A model generated the notes under the pieces. The model saw only the letters and a program-made list of their open reading frames with translations. It ran no database searches and had not been told where the DNA came from. A stretch of 36,422 nt of DNA from Lachnospiraceae bacterium (GTDB lineage: Bacteria > Bacillota > Clostridia > Lachnospirales > Lachnospiraceae): the NCBI GenBank assembly GCA_022797535.1, contig JAAWKU010000017.1, forward strand, positions 1 through 36,422, written 5' to 3'. A program made the translations under genes and the position numbers. This document shows, piece after piece, positions 7,562 to 15,747 of the stretch; within the stretch, counting starts at the first letter, position 1; each line of letters begins with the position of its first letter.

Positions 7562-8413
7562 ATGGAATTTTTAACATTAAACAACGGAGTAAAAATGCCG
7601 CAGGAAGGTTTTGGTGTGTTCCAGGTAGCAGACCCGGCAGTATGCGAGAAGGCAGTGCTGGATGCTGTCGCTTCCGGATACCGCCTGATTGACACGGCGG
7701 CGGCTTATGCAAACGAGGAAGCTGTGGGCGCTGCTATCGCAAAGTGCGGTGTTGCCCGTGCGGAGCTGTTTATCACCACAAAGCTCTGGGTGCAGGATGC
7801 AAGCTATGAAGGGGCAAAGGCGGCAATCGAAACTTCTTTGAAGAAATTAGGGCTTGATTATATCGACCTGTATCTGGTCCATCAGCCTATGGGCGATTAT
7901 ATTGGCGCTTACAGGGCAATGGAGGAGGCATATAAAGACGGTAAGGTAAAGGCAATCGGTGTCTGCAATATGTATCCCCATGTGCTTGCTGACCTTTGCG
8001 AGACCGTGGATGTGGTTCCGGCAGTCAACCAGGTGGAGCTGCATCCGTTCTTCCAGCAGGAGGATGCACTGGTGCTTATGAAGGAATACGGGGTTGTGCC
8101 GGAAGCATGGGGACCGTTTGCAGAAGGCAAGTATGGTATCTTCACCCATCCGGTTCTGACTAAGATTGGCGGGAAGTACGGCAAGAGCGCAGCGCAGGTT
8201 GCCCTCAGATGGAACACGCAGAGGGGTGTGGTTGTTATCCCTAAGTCCACACATAAGGAGCGTATGGAGCAGAACATTGACATCTGGGATTTCACTCTTA
8301 CGGATGATGAGATGAAAGAGATTGCAGCATTGGATATGGGGCACAGCGAAATTGTCAACCATTATGACCCTGCTTTTGTGAAATTGCTGCATAGCATGAA
8401 GATTCATGACTGA
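7562..8413 (+). CDS. Aldo/keto reductase (NADPH-dependent), 283 aa
   Basis: Reduces aldehydes or ketones to alcohols in the cytosol. The full AKR catalytic tetrad is visible: Asp44, Tyr49, Lys74 and His107. The C-terminal cofactor segment IPKSTHKERMEQN (about 230-242), which binds the NADPH phosphate, is present too. Length and the N-terminal pattern fit the 2,5-diketo-D-gluconate reductase-like AKR5 group. It is the first gene of the cargo operon, just downstream of the LysR-controlled promoter. A second, different AKR closes the operon at 20978. The substrate is unknown. Confidence 0.93.
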   Translation: MEFLTLNNGVKMPQEGFGVFQVADPAVCEKAVLDAVASGYRLIDTAAAYANEEAVGAAIAKCGVARAELFITTKLWVQDASYEGAKAAIETSLKKLGLDYIDLYLVHQPMGDYIGAYRAMEEAYKDGKVKAIGVCNMYPHVLADLCETVDVVPAVNQVELHPFFQQEDALVLMKEYGVVPEAWGPFAEGKYGIFTHPVLTKIGGKYGKSAAQVALRWNTQRGVVVIPKSTHKERMEQNIDIWDFTLTDDEMKEIAALDMGHSEIVNHYDPAFVKLLHSMKIHD

Positions 8414-8431
8414 TTTATGGAGGAAAAAGAA

Positions 8432-8986
8432 ATGTCAAAAAATTTCGGTGCAAAGCCTTTTTTGTTCCCGCAGCCGGTCATGATGATTGGCACATATGAC
8501 GAAAACGGGAAAGCAAATCTGATGAATGCCGCATGGGGCGGCATTGTCGGAATGAGCCAGATCATTGTTGACCTTGCCGGCCACAAGACCACAGACAATA
8601 TTCTTCTTAATAAAGAATTTACCGTTTCCATGGGCGATGTGGAGCATATGGCAGCCTGTGATTATGTAGGCATTGTGTCTGCAAATAATGAGCCGGATAA
8701 AATGAAGAAAGCGGGTTTTACTTCCCGTAGAAGTGAGTTTGTCAATGCCCCTGTCATCAATGAGCTGCCCCTGACCATGGAGTGCCGGCTGATCAAAGTG
8801 CTGGAGGGCAGCATGTATTTAGCGGAGATTGTCAATGTGGTTGCGGATGAACGCATCCTTGGCGATGACGGGGAGATCAGCCTTGATAAATTCCATCCCC
8901 TTACTTATGATACTGTCCATTATGGATATTACGCTTTGGGGGAACGTGTCGGGAATGCTTTCAAGGATGGCAATAAGCTGAAATAG
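8432..8986 (+). CDS. Flavin reductase-like FMN-binding protein, 184 aa
   Basis: A member of the flavin reductase-like (DIM6/NTAB) split-barrel family, which binds FMN and reduces free flavin or small substrates with NAD(P)H. The family signature region is the first 70 residues: PVMMIGTYDENGKANLMN, then AWGG and a DLAGHKTTDNI segment. The start at 8432 is preferred over the in-frame ATG at 8417, because GGAGG at 8419-8423 gives it an 8-nt spacing and the upstream ATG lacks a site. It begins 18 nt after the AKR stop. Reduced flavin from this enzyme could feed the flavodoxins encoded downstream. Confidence 0.88.
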   Translation: MSKNFGAKPFLFPQPVMMIGTYDENGKANLMNAAWGGIVGMSQIIVDLAGHKTTDNILLNKEFTVSMGDVEHMAACDYVGIVSANNEPDKMKKAGFTSRRSEFVNAPVINELPLTMECRLIKVLEGSMYLAEIVNVVADERILGDDGEISLDKFHPLTYDTVHYGYYALGERVGNAFKDGNKLK

Positions 8987-9003
8987 AAATAGGGGGGCTT
9001 TGT

Positions 9004-9801
9004 ATGGTTTTCTATTTTACGGGTACCGGCAACAGCCTGTATGTGGCGAAGGAACTTGACAGAAACTGCATCAGTATCCCGCAGGCAGTTCATGATGTAA
9101 ATGCTGTTTATGAGGATACGCGGATAGGCATTGTCTGCCCGGTGTACGGCCATGAAATGCCGGAGATGGTAAAGGAGTTTCTGAAAAAATCTGTTTTCCA
9201 TACAGAATATTTTTATCTGGTACTGACTTACGGAAATATCCATGGTGGGGCAGCGGAACTGGCAGAGGATTTCCTTAAGTCTATTGGCAGGAAGGCGGAA
9301 TATATCAATACCATAATGATGGTGGATAACTTCCTGCCGTCTTTTGATATGGATGAGCAGGTGGCAGGGCTTCCGCAAAAGAAAGTGGAGGAACACCTTG
9401 CCGCAATCAAGGAAGATATTGACAGGCAGAAATGCTGGAAACAGCCAGTCACAGATGAAGACAGGAACTGGCACAAGGTGTATCTGGAACGGACAAAAAA
9501 TGCTCCGATAAATTCCGGAAAAAGTATGTATGAGGTTACAGACGCCTGCATCGGCTGCGGCATATGCATGAATGTCTGTCCGGCCGGGTGTATCCGCCTG
9601 GAAAACCAGCGGGCGATTCATGGGGCAGAAAACTGCCAGATGTGCATGGCCTGTATCCACCACTGCCCGGAAAATGCTGTCCGTTTGAATGTGCCTGAAA
9701 AAAATCCGGATGCAAGATACCATAATCCACATATCCGGCTGACGGAGCTGGTAAATGCGAACAAACAGGAAATAAGAGGGAGAGGTAAGGTTACTTTATG
9801 A
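9004..9801 (+). CDS. EFR1-type flavodoxin-ferredoxin fusion, 265 aa
   Basis: An electron-transfer protein with an N-terminal flavodoxin domain (FMN phosphate loop FTGTGNS at 5-11) and a C-terminal 2[4Fe-4S] ferredoxin domain. The clusters are Cys182-185-188-192 and Cys211-214-217-221, both in the CxxCxxCxxxCP form. There is no signal peptide, so it acts in the cytosol. An AGGGGGG ribosome binding site precedes the ATG. The stop overlaps the next gene by 4 nt (ATGA), showing tight coupling. Proteins of this kind usually pass electrons between ferredoxin-level donors and flavoenzymes. Confidence 0.93.
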   Translation: MVFYFTGTGNSLYVAKELDRNCISIPQAVHDVNAVYEDTRIGIVCPVYGHEMPEMVKEFLKKSVFHTEYFYLVLTYGNIHGGAAELAEDFLKSIGRKAEYINTIMMVDNFLPSFDMDEQVAGLPQKKVEEHLAAIKEDIDRQKCWKQPVTDEDRNWHKVYLERTKNAPINSGKSMYEVTDACIGCGICMNVCPAGCIRLENQRAIHGAENCQMCMACIHHCPENAVRLNVPEKNPDARYHNPHIRLTELVNANKQEIRGRGKVTL

Positions 9802-10415
9802 AAGTATTGATGATAAACGGCAGTCCCCGTATAAATGGTAACACAGCGATTGCCTTGGGGGAGATGGAAAAGATATTTACTGCTAATGGTATCAGAGTGG
9901 AGACAGTGCAGGTGGGGAATCTGGATATCCGTGGGTGTATTGCCTGTATGTCCTGCAAGAAAAATGGAAAATGTGTTTTCGATGATATTGTTAATGAAAC
10001 GGCATCTAAATTTGAGGAGGCTGATGGAGTGGTAGTTGGCACGCCGGTATATTTTGGTTCAGCTAACGGCACGGTCATGTCCTTTCTGCATAGGCTGTTT
10101 TACAGCGTTCCTTTTGATAAGACGATGAAAGTGGGGGCTGCAGTCGTTACTGCCCGCCGGGGCGGTCTGACTGCCACCTATGATGAGTTAAATAAATTTT
10201 TTGGAATCAGTGGTATGCCTGTTGCCAGCGGGCAGTATTGGAACGGCATCCATGGCAGGGAAAAAGGCGAGGCTGCGAAAGATGAGGAAGGGCTGCAGCA
10301 GATGCGCACCCTTGCAAACAATATGGTGTTTTTGATGAGATCCATTGCATTGGGCAGAGAGCAGTTCGGGATTCCTGAGAAAGAAGATTTTATCAGGACT
10401 AATTTTATCAGGTAG
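9798..10415 (+). CDS. NAD(P)H-dependent FMN reductase / iron-sulfur flavoprotein-like, 205 aa
   Basis: A flavodoxin-fold oxidoreductase. The FMN loop GSPRINGNT (8-16) is at the N-terminus. Cys47, Cys50, Cys53 and Cys59 form a compact CX2CX2CX5C motif, the arrangement that binds a [4Fe-4S] cluster in Isf-type iron-sulfur flavoproteins. GTPVYFGSANG (about 80-90) is the second flavin-contact segment of the family. It is probably cytosolic and could exchange electrons with the EFR1 protein, whose gene overlaps its start by 4 nt. Confidence 0.9.
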   Translation: MKVLMINGSPRINGNTAIALGEMEKIFTANGIRVETVQVGNLDIRGCIACMSCKKNGKCVFDDIVNETASKFEEADGVVVGTPVYFGSANGTVMSFLHRLFYSVPFDKTMKVGAAVVTARRGGLTATYDELNKFFGISGMPVASGQYWNGIHGREKGEAAKDEEGLQQMRTLANNMVFLMRSIALGREQFGIPEKEDFIRTNFIR

Positions 10416-10430
10416 TATGGAGGGAGAAAT

Positions 10431-11189
10431 ATGGCAGTAAAGCAGACAGCAGGAAGAAATATATTGGGCGGGTTTGCGCCTAAATTTGCAGAGTTAAACG
10501 ATGATGTGCTTTTTGGGCAGGTCTGGAGCAGGGAGGATAAGCTTTCCCTGCGGGACCGTTCCCTGATCACGGTAGTCGCACTGATGTCCCAGGGACTGAC
10601 AGATGAATCCTTTAAGAATCATCTGATGAGCGCAAAAGCGAATGGAATTACAAAGGATGAGATTGCGGAGATCATCACCCATGCCGCTTTTTATGCTGGA
10701 TGGCCCAAGGCATGGGCAGCGTTCAGGCTGGCGGCGCAGATTTGGACAGAGGAAATATCGGCCGGTGATGAAGCGATGCTTGCCCATGAAAAAGCCATGG
10801 TGTTTCAGATCGGGCAGCCAAACGATGGATTTGCACAGTATTTCAGCGGCAGGAGCTTCCTTGCCCCGGTATCCATGGAGCAGGTGGGCATCTTTAATGT
10901 GACTTTTGAACCGGGCTGCCGCAATAACTGGCATATCCACCATGCGGACCAGGGCGGAGGCCAGATACTGGTCTGTGTTGCCGGGCGGGGCTATTATCAG
11001 GAATGGGGGAAAGAGCCTGTCCTGATGGTGCCGGGCGATACCGTCAATATCCCTGCAGGAGTGAAACACTGGCATGGCGCGGCTCCGGACAGTTGGTTCA
11101 GCCACCTTGCCGTTGAGGTTCCGGGGGAAAATACAAAAGCGGAATGGTGTGAGCCGGTCAGTGATGAGGAATATGCAAAGATGAAATAA
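10431..11189 (+). CDS. Carboxymuconolactone decarboxylase-cupin fusion, 252 aa
   Basis: Two domains. Residues about 15-105 match the carboxymuconolactone decarboxylase/AhpD-like fold (LRDRSLITVVALMSQG and ITHAAFYAGWPKAWAAF), without the AhpD CxxC. Residues about 150-240 form a cupin barrel with likely metal ligands His168, His170 and His213 or His215 and the PGDTVNIPAGVKHWHGA motif. This fusion is common in bacterial redox or stress operons beside aldo/keto reductases and flavodoxins. Its exact reaction is not established. GGAGGG precedes the ATG. The spacing of 15 nt after the previous stop supports one transcript. Confidence 0.9.
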   Translation: MAVKQTAGRNILGGFAPKFAELNDDVLFGQVWSREDKLSLRDRSLITVVALMSQGLTDESFKNHLMSAKANGITKDEIAEIITHAAFYAGWPKAWAAFRLAAQIWTEEISAGDEAMLAHEKAMVFQIGQPNDGFAQYFSGRSFLAPVSMEQVGIFNVTFEPGCRNNWHIHHADQGGGQILVCVAGRGYYQEWGKEPVLMVPGDTVNIPAGVKHWHGAAPDSWFSHLAVEVPGENTKAEWCEPVSDEEYAKMK

Positions 11190-11202
11190 TGGAGGTAAGA
11201 AA

Positions 11203-12393
11203 ATGAGTTTTACATTTGGTGTGACAACAAAGGCATTGTATGGTGCCGGAAAATTGAATGAACTGCACAACGAGATCAATAATCCTATGGGCAGCATTCA
11301 GGGGAAGAAGGCGCTTATTGTAATTTCAAGCGGAAAGTCTACCCGTGCGAACGGATATTTAGACCGTGTGCAGGGTGAGCTTGGGCAGGCAGGCGTGGAA
11401 TATGTTGTTTTTGACAAGGTATCCGCAAACCCGGTCAAACCTGTCGTGGAGGAAGGCGGCAGGGTTGCAAAAGAGAATGGCTGCGATTTCATCGTTGCCC
11501 TTGGCGGGGGAAGCGTGATTGACGCATCCAAGGCAATCGGCCTGATGGCAACAAATGAGGGGGATGACTTGTGGAAGTATGTGCAGTTTGGCACTGGCGG
11601 CAAGGTATGGCCTCCCGTTCCATCCCTGCCGATTGTGGCAGTTCCGACTACTGCGGGGACCGGTTCTGAAACAGATGCCGGAGCTGTTATCACCAATCCT
11701 GAAACGGATGAAAAGACAGGAGTGTTTGGGTTTGGCACGATGCCGGTTGTCGCCGTGATCGACCCTGAGCTGATGGTATCTGTCCCGGCGTGGTTTAAGG
11801 CATATCAGGGATTTGATGCGCTGTTCCATTCGACGGAAGGTTTTATTTCCAAACAGAGGAATGAAATGAGCAAGATGGTGGCAGGTGAGGCAATCCGCAA
11901 TGTCAGTGGTAATCTGGTACAGGCAATCGCAGAACCGGGTAATGTGGAAGCAATGGGAAAGGTTGCTTTTGGCAGCTATTTGTCGGGTATCCAGATGTGC
12001 GTAGGTTCCTGCACCAGCGCGCATCCGTTGGAACACGCATTAAGCGCCTATCATCATGATTTGCCCCACGGCGCCGGGCTGATCATGATCTCAAAGGCAT
12101 TTTACAGTTTCTTTATTGGGAAGCATGTATGTGATGACAGGTTTATCGAAATGGCACAGCTTATGGGAAGAAAGGACGCGGATAAGCCGGAGGATTTCAT
12201 CACTGCCCTTGTTGAATTACAGGAAGCATGCGGGGTTGCGGATTTAAAGATGTCCGACTATGGGATCACGCCGGAGGAATTCCCCAAAATGGTACAGAAT
12301 GCACGGGATACGTTGGGCGTGAATTTCTTAAATGACCCGTATCAGCTCTCTGACGAGGATTGCCTGAAGATTTACAGTGAATCCTACCGCTGA
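11203..12393 (+). CDS. Iron-containing alcohol dehydrogenase, 396 aa
   Basis: A group III NAD(P)-dependent alcohol dehydrogenase. The nucleotide-binding GGGSVIDASK motif is at 101-110. TTAGTGSETDAGAVI (149-163) and the metal ligands Asp205, His209, His274 and His289 are all present, so the enzyme looks active. Length is normal. It could reduce aldehydes made by other cargo enzymes or oxidise alcohols to supply NAD(P)H. It starts 14 nt after the upstream gene with GGAGGT as ribosome binding site. Confidence 0.94.
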   Translation: MSFTFGVTTKALYGAGKLNELHNEINNPMGSIQGKKALIVISSGKSTRANGYLDRVQGELGQAGVEYVVFDKVSANPVKPVVEEGGRVAKENGCDFIVALGGGSVIDASKAIGLMATNEGDDLWKYVQFGTGGKVWPPVPSLPIVAVPTTAGTGSETDAGAVITNPETDEKTGVFGFGTMPVVAVIDPELMVSVPAWFKAYQGFDALFHSTEGFISKQRNEMSKMVAGEAIRNVSGNLVQAIAEPGNVEAMGKVAFGSYLSGIQMCVGSCTSAHPLEHALSAYHHDLPHGAGLIMISKAFYSFFIGKHVCDDRFIEMAQLMGRKDADKPEDFITALVELQEACGVADLKMSDYGITPEEFPKMVQNARDTLGVNFLNDPYQLSDEDCLKIYSESYR

Positions 12394-12414
12394 TGGAATA
12401 AGGAGAATCCGCTT

Positions 12415-13101
12415 ATGGAAGAAAACAGAAAGAAACGCCCGATCTGGAAAAAGCTCGGAATTGTGCTTGTTGTGATTGCCTGTATTGCCGCCGGTCTGTA
12501 TGCCTATCTTTTTACAGGAGAAAAAGCAGACGGTACAGGGGCTGACATTATAAGAGGTGACGACGGGACCCGTACCCTCGTAGTATATTTCTCGCGTTCA
12601 GATAATATGGCAATGGATGATGAAACGGATATTACTGCTTCAGCAAGCCTAAATCTTGACGGTACACAGATCATGGGAAACACGGAGATTGTTGCACATA
12701 TCATCAGGCAGAAAACCGACGCAGATCTGTATCCTATACGGGTAAGCACAAAATACAGGGAGGCATTCATGGCAACGGCCGGGAGGGCATGGATAGAGGA
12801 GACGTTCAATATGCGTCCGAAACTGGCGGGTTCTCCCATAAGCCTTGATGATTATGATGTGATTTATGTCGGCTACCCGATATGGTGGTTTAATGCGCCA
12901 ATGGCCGTAGGGAGTTTTTTAGAGCAGTATGATCTCAGCGGGAAGACAATCATACCTTTTGCCACAAGTGAAGACAACGGAATCGCAATCAGCATGGATT
13001 ATATCAATGAAATATGCAAAGAAGCGGATATCCGGGAGGGCATTATGGCAAACCGCATGAGCAAAGAGGATATAGAAGCATGGATTGAAAAGGTTGATTG
13101 A
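12415..13101 (+). CDS. Membrane-anchored flavodoxin, 228 aa
   Basis: Carries FMN as a one- or two-electron shuttle. A basic N-terminus followed by one hydrophobic segment (about 14-33) and no lipobox Cys suggests a signal anchor with the flavodoxin domain (about 53-228) outside the membrane. The first beta strand LVVYFS (55-60) is followed not by the usual T/SxTGxT phosphate loop but by an insert containing D72-I-T-A-S-A-S78, then GNTEIVA. The YPIWWFNAPMAVG segment (about 154-166) is the second flavin loop. GGAG precedes the ATG. The motif recurs in two other flavodoxins of this operon and resembles ApbE flavinylation sites. Confidence 0.88.
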   Translation: MEENRKKRPIWKKLGIVLVVIACIAAGLYAYLFTGEKADGTGADIIRGDDGTRTLVVYFSRSDNMAMDDETDITASASLNLDGTQIMGNTEIVAHIIRQKTDADLYPIRVSTKYREAFMATAGRAWIEETFNMRPKLAGSPISLDDYDVIYVGYPIWWFNAPMAVGSFLEQYDLSGKTIIPFATSEDNGIAISMDYINEICKEADIREGIMANRMSKEDIEAWIEKVD

Positions 13102-13111
13102 TATGAAGCGG

Positions 13112-13156
13112 CAGAAACGGCGGTAGGAGACGATGCAGGATTTTACCGCCGTTCTG
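13112..13156 (+). other. Stem-loop between two flavodoxin genes
   Basis: CAGAAACGGCGGTA (13112-13125) pairs with TACCGCCGTTCTG (13144-13156) with one bulged A. No T-run follows. It may tune the relative expression of the upstream cytosolic half and the downstream surface half of the operon. Confidence 0.5.
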
Positions 13157-13187
13157 TACTATTAAAGATTTCAGAAAGAGGTAATGT

Positions 13188-13949
13188 ATGAAACGAAAAA
13201 TTATGATTTGTATGATGGCTGTAACTTTTATACTCAGCGGTTGTGGGCAGAATGCCGACAGCGGCGAACCGGGGAGGGAACCGCAGTCTGTCCAGACGGA
13301 TTCTTCTCAAACAGATAAAAGCGAAAGCACAGAAAACAGCGAAAACACGGAAAGCAGCGGAAATACACAGGATAATGCCGGTACGGAGTCAAAAGCACTT
13401 GTGGCATATTTTGCATACAGTGAGAACATGGGGGATACAAGCAGCATGAGTGTAGACGCCATTGCTTCAGCAAGCCTGAACAGGGACACGAAAAATACGG
13501 AGGGCAATTTACAGGTTATGGCACAGGCTATAACGGAAAAGACCGGTGCAGATACTTTTCATATCATAATGACAGATCCCTATGACCCTGATTATTCCAC
13601 TATGCTCCCCAGGGCGATTCAGGAAATGGAAGATGAAGACTGGCCTGCGCTCGAAAGCAAAATTGAGAATATAGATGATTATGATGTGGTCTATTTAGGC
13701 GTGCCTGTCTGGAATGCCGAGATTCCTCCGGCACTGCATACGTTTTTTACAGAAAATGACCTGTCCGGAAAGAAGATTATTTTGTTCGGCATCCATTTGG
13801 GCAGCGGTCTTGGCAGAATGGAGGGGCAGGTTCAGGAGCTGGCCTCTGGAGCAGAGCTTGTGGACAGTTTCACAATCTCCGCAAGTACAGCCAATGATGA
13901 TGTCAGGAAGGAATTCAGTGAATGGCTGGACGGGTTATCCGTAAATTAA
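13188..13949 (+). CDS. Lipoprotein flavodoxin, 253 aa
   Basis: A signal peptide (1-18) with lipobox LSGC places Cys19 as the lipid anchor. A long Ser/Thr/Glu/Asn-rich linker (about 22-68, with repeated S-E-N-T-E-type words) follows, so the flavodoxin domain (69-253) would sit away from the membrane on the cell surface. After the first strand LVAYFAYSEN comes an insert with D90-A-I-A-S-A-S96. The second flavin loop is LGVPVWNAEIPPALHTF (about 172-188). The GTPase-like T/SxTGxT loop of classic flavodoxins is absent. The gene overlaps the next one by 28 nt. AAAGAGGT precedes the ATG. Confidence 0.88.
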   Translation: MKRKIMICMMAVTFILSGCGQNADSGEPGREPQSVQTDSSQTDKSESTENSENTESSGNTQDNAGTESKALVAYFAYSENMGDTSSMSVDAIASASLNRDTKNTEGNLQVMAQAITEKTGADTFHIIMTDPYDPDYSTMLPRAIQEMEDEDWPALESKIENIDDYDVVYLGVPVWNAEIPPALHTFFTENDLSGKKIILFGIHLGSGLGRMEGQVQELASGAELVDSFTISASTANDDVRKEFSEWLDGLSVN

Positions 13950-15001
13950 CAGGATACGGGAATGATTCAGGGCAGGGGCCATATACAAGACAGAAAATAT
14001 CTGTTGTTCTGCTGTTTAGTATCATTGTCCTGTGTTCCGGATGTGGGAAAAACTCACAAACTGTTTCGGAAGATAGTGGATTTCCAATGGAGCAGTCAGG
14101 AGGTGGCGGGGTGCATACACATGGATTTTCTGAGGAATCTACAGTGGCACAGGTCATAAATGATCCGGCCTTTACAGGTTTTGGCCGGATGCTATTTCCG
14201 GTGGACAGAAACATATCAGATGATATGACGCTTGGTGAAATCAGCAGCAGTGATGTGTATGTCTGGTACAGCAATATAAAAGCGGATAAAACAGTGGAAG
14301 TCCTGAACTATCTGAAAGAGCAGTCTGAGTCAGGAAACCAGGTTTTTTACAATATTTATACTGATGAGGAAATCCTTGCAGATTCCTCCAAAGCAGATAC
14401 AGGCCTGTTCCATTTTCGTGGCGGACCGGGCAGTGGGTTTGCAGTTATGAATGCAGGTGGTGGATTTATGTATGTCGGAGCCATGCATGACAGCTTCCCC
14501 CACGCATTGGAAGTGAGCAGGGAGGGTTATCATGCTTTTGCACTGATTTACAGACCGGATTACGCCTATGAGGATCTGGCGCAGGCAATCTGCTTTATCC
14601 ATGACAATGCCGAAGAACTGCAGGTGAACCCTGAGCATTACTCCCTGTGGGGAGGTTCGGCAGGCGCGCGGATGGCGGTAGCTCTCGGAAACAGGGATTA
14701 TCTGAGAGGGCTGACGGAGAGGGAGGATATTCCCCAGGCAGATGCAGTGGTCATGCAGTATACCGGATATTCCTCCGTATCGGCCAGTGATGCCCCTGCC
14801 TATGCCTGTGTGGGGAAACAGGATGGGATTGCAGACTGGAGAACCATGCATGACAGGCTGGAGAATCTGGACAGCCTGGGAATACCAACCGAATTTCATT
14901 CCTATGAAGGGCTGGGACATGGTTTCGGGCTTGGCACGGGGACAGCGGCAGAAGGATGGATAGAGGATGCGGTTGCATTCTGGGAAGCGCAGATGGAGTA
15001 G
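13922..15001 (+). CDS. Lipoprotein alpha/beta hydrolase (esterase-like), 359 aa
   Basis: A probable cell-surface esterase. A long basic N-region precedes a hydrophobic stretch (27-38) and Cys41, a suboptimal lipobox (LCSGC). The hydrolase domain has the nucleophile elbow GGSAG with Ser246, Asp301 in GKQDG and His333 in LGHGFG, a full catalytic triad, and an HFRGG segment (164-168) that could form the oxyanion hole. This resembles the BD-FAE/prolyl oligopeptidase-like esterases. The chosen start overlaps the previous flavodoxin gene by 28 nt and has AGGAAGG about 10 nt upstream; no better start is visible. Substrate unknown. Confidence 0.85.
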   Translation: MAGRVIRKLTGYGNDSGQGPYTRQKISVVLLFSIIVLCSGCGKNSQTVSEDSGFPMEQSGGGGVHTHGFSEESTVAQVINDPAFTGFGRMLFPVDRNISDDMTLGEISSSDVYVWYSNIKADKTVEVLNYLKEQSESGNQVFYNIYTDEEILADSSKADTGLFHFRGGPGSGFAVMNAGGGFMYVGAMHDSFPHALEVSREGYHAFALIYRPDYAYEDLAQAICFIHDNAEELQVNPEHYSLWGGSAGARMAVALGNRDYLRGLTEREDIPQADAVVMQYTGYSSVSASDAPAYACVGKQDGIADWRTMHDRLENLDSLGIPTEFHSYEGLGHGFGLGTGTAAEGWIEDAVAFWEAQME

Positions 15002-15069
15002 CATCATAAAATATGCCGGATTACCTGTTATCTGAAACAGGGTGGTGGATAGGAAAGGAGGCTGTCTGT

Positions 15070-15747
15070 ATGAAACCTAAAATGATCATCAAAATATCAG
15101 TTGATATTGGAATGACTTTATTGCTGCTCCTGCTAATGGCTTATGAGATGGTCGGGCAGGCGCTCCATGAATGGCTGGGGGTTGGAATGTTTGTTCTTTT
15201 TGTTCTGCACCATATATTAAATGGCCGTTGGAGCAAAAGTGTCCTGAAGGGCAGGTACACCGCATTCCGTATCTGGCAGACACTGCTTGTCTGTGCAGTT
15301 TTGCTGACAATGCTCGGCTCCATGATAAGCGGCGTCATACTGTCCCGGCACGCCTTTTCTTTTCTGCCTGCCAGGGGAGGGCGCTCCATTGCGAGAACCC
15401 TCCACATGGTCTGTGCCTACTGGGGATTTGTATTTCTGTCCCTGCATATTGGCCTGCACTGGAGCATGATGGTGGGAATGGTTAAAAGGCTTGCCGGCAG
15501 TCCGCATGGTATCCGGAAATGGCTGCCCCGCATTGCGGCAGTGATGATAGCAGGGTATGGTGTATATGCCTTTTGGAAAAGGAATATTGGAAGTTATATG
15601 TTCCTTAAAATCCAGTTTGCATTCTTTGATTTTGGGGAGCCGCTTATGCTGTTCCTGCTGGACTATATAGCGGTGATGGGGTTGTTTATATGTATAGGGC
15701 ATTATTTTTCAGAGGCATTGAAAAAAAGAAAGGGGAAAACCGCATGA
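15070..15747 (+). CDS. DUF4405-type His-rich membrane protein, 225 aa
   Basis: A polytopic membrane protein with about five hydrophobic segments (roughly 10-28, 36-50, 68-90, 108-128 and 150-165, then a C-terminal one near 195-215). Histidines lie inside or at the ends of helices: His33, His47-48 and a later HMVCAYWGF...SLHIGLHW cluster. That is the pattern of b-type haem ligands and fits DUF4405 (cytochrome b/ferric reductase-like). The start at 15070 has AAAGGAGG 8 nt upstream; the longer in-frame start at 15013 has none. It could pass electrons across the membrane to the surface flavodoxins. ApbE overlaps its stop by 4 nt. Confidence 0.82.
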   Translation: MKPKMIIKISVDIGMTLLLLLLMAYEMVGQALHEWLGVGMFVLFVLHHILNGRWSKSVLKGRYTAFRIWQTLLVCAVLLTMLGSMISGVILSRHAFSFLPARGGRSIARTLHMVCAYWGFVFLSLHIGLHWSMMVGMVKRLAGSPHGIRKWLPRIAAVMIAGYGVYAFWKRNIGSYMFLKIQFAFFDFGEPLMLFLLDYIAVMGLFICIGHYFSEALKKRKGKTA

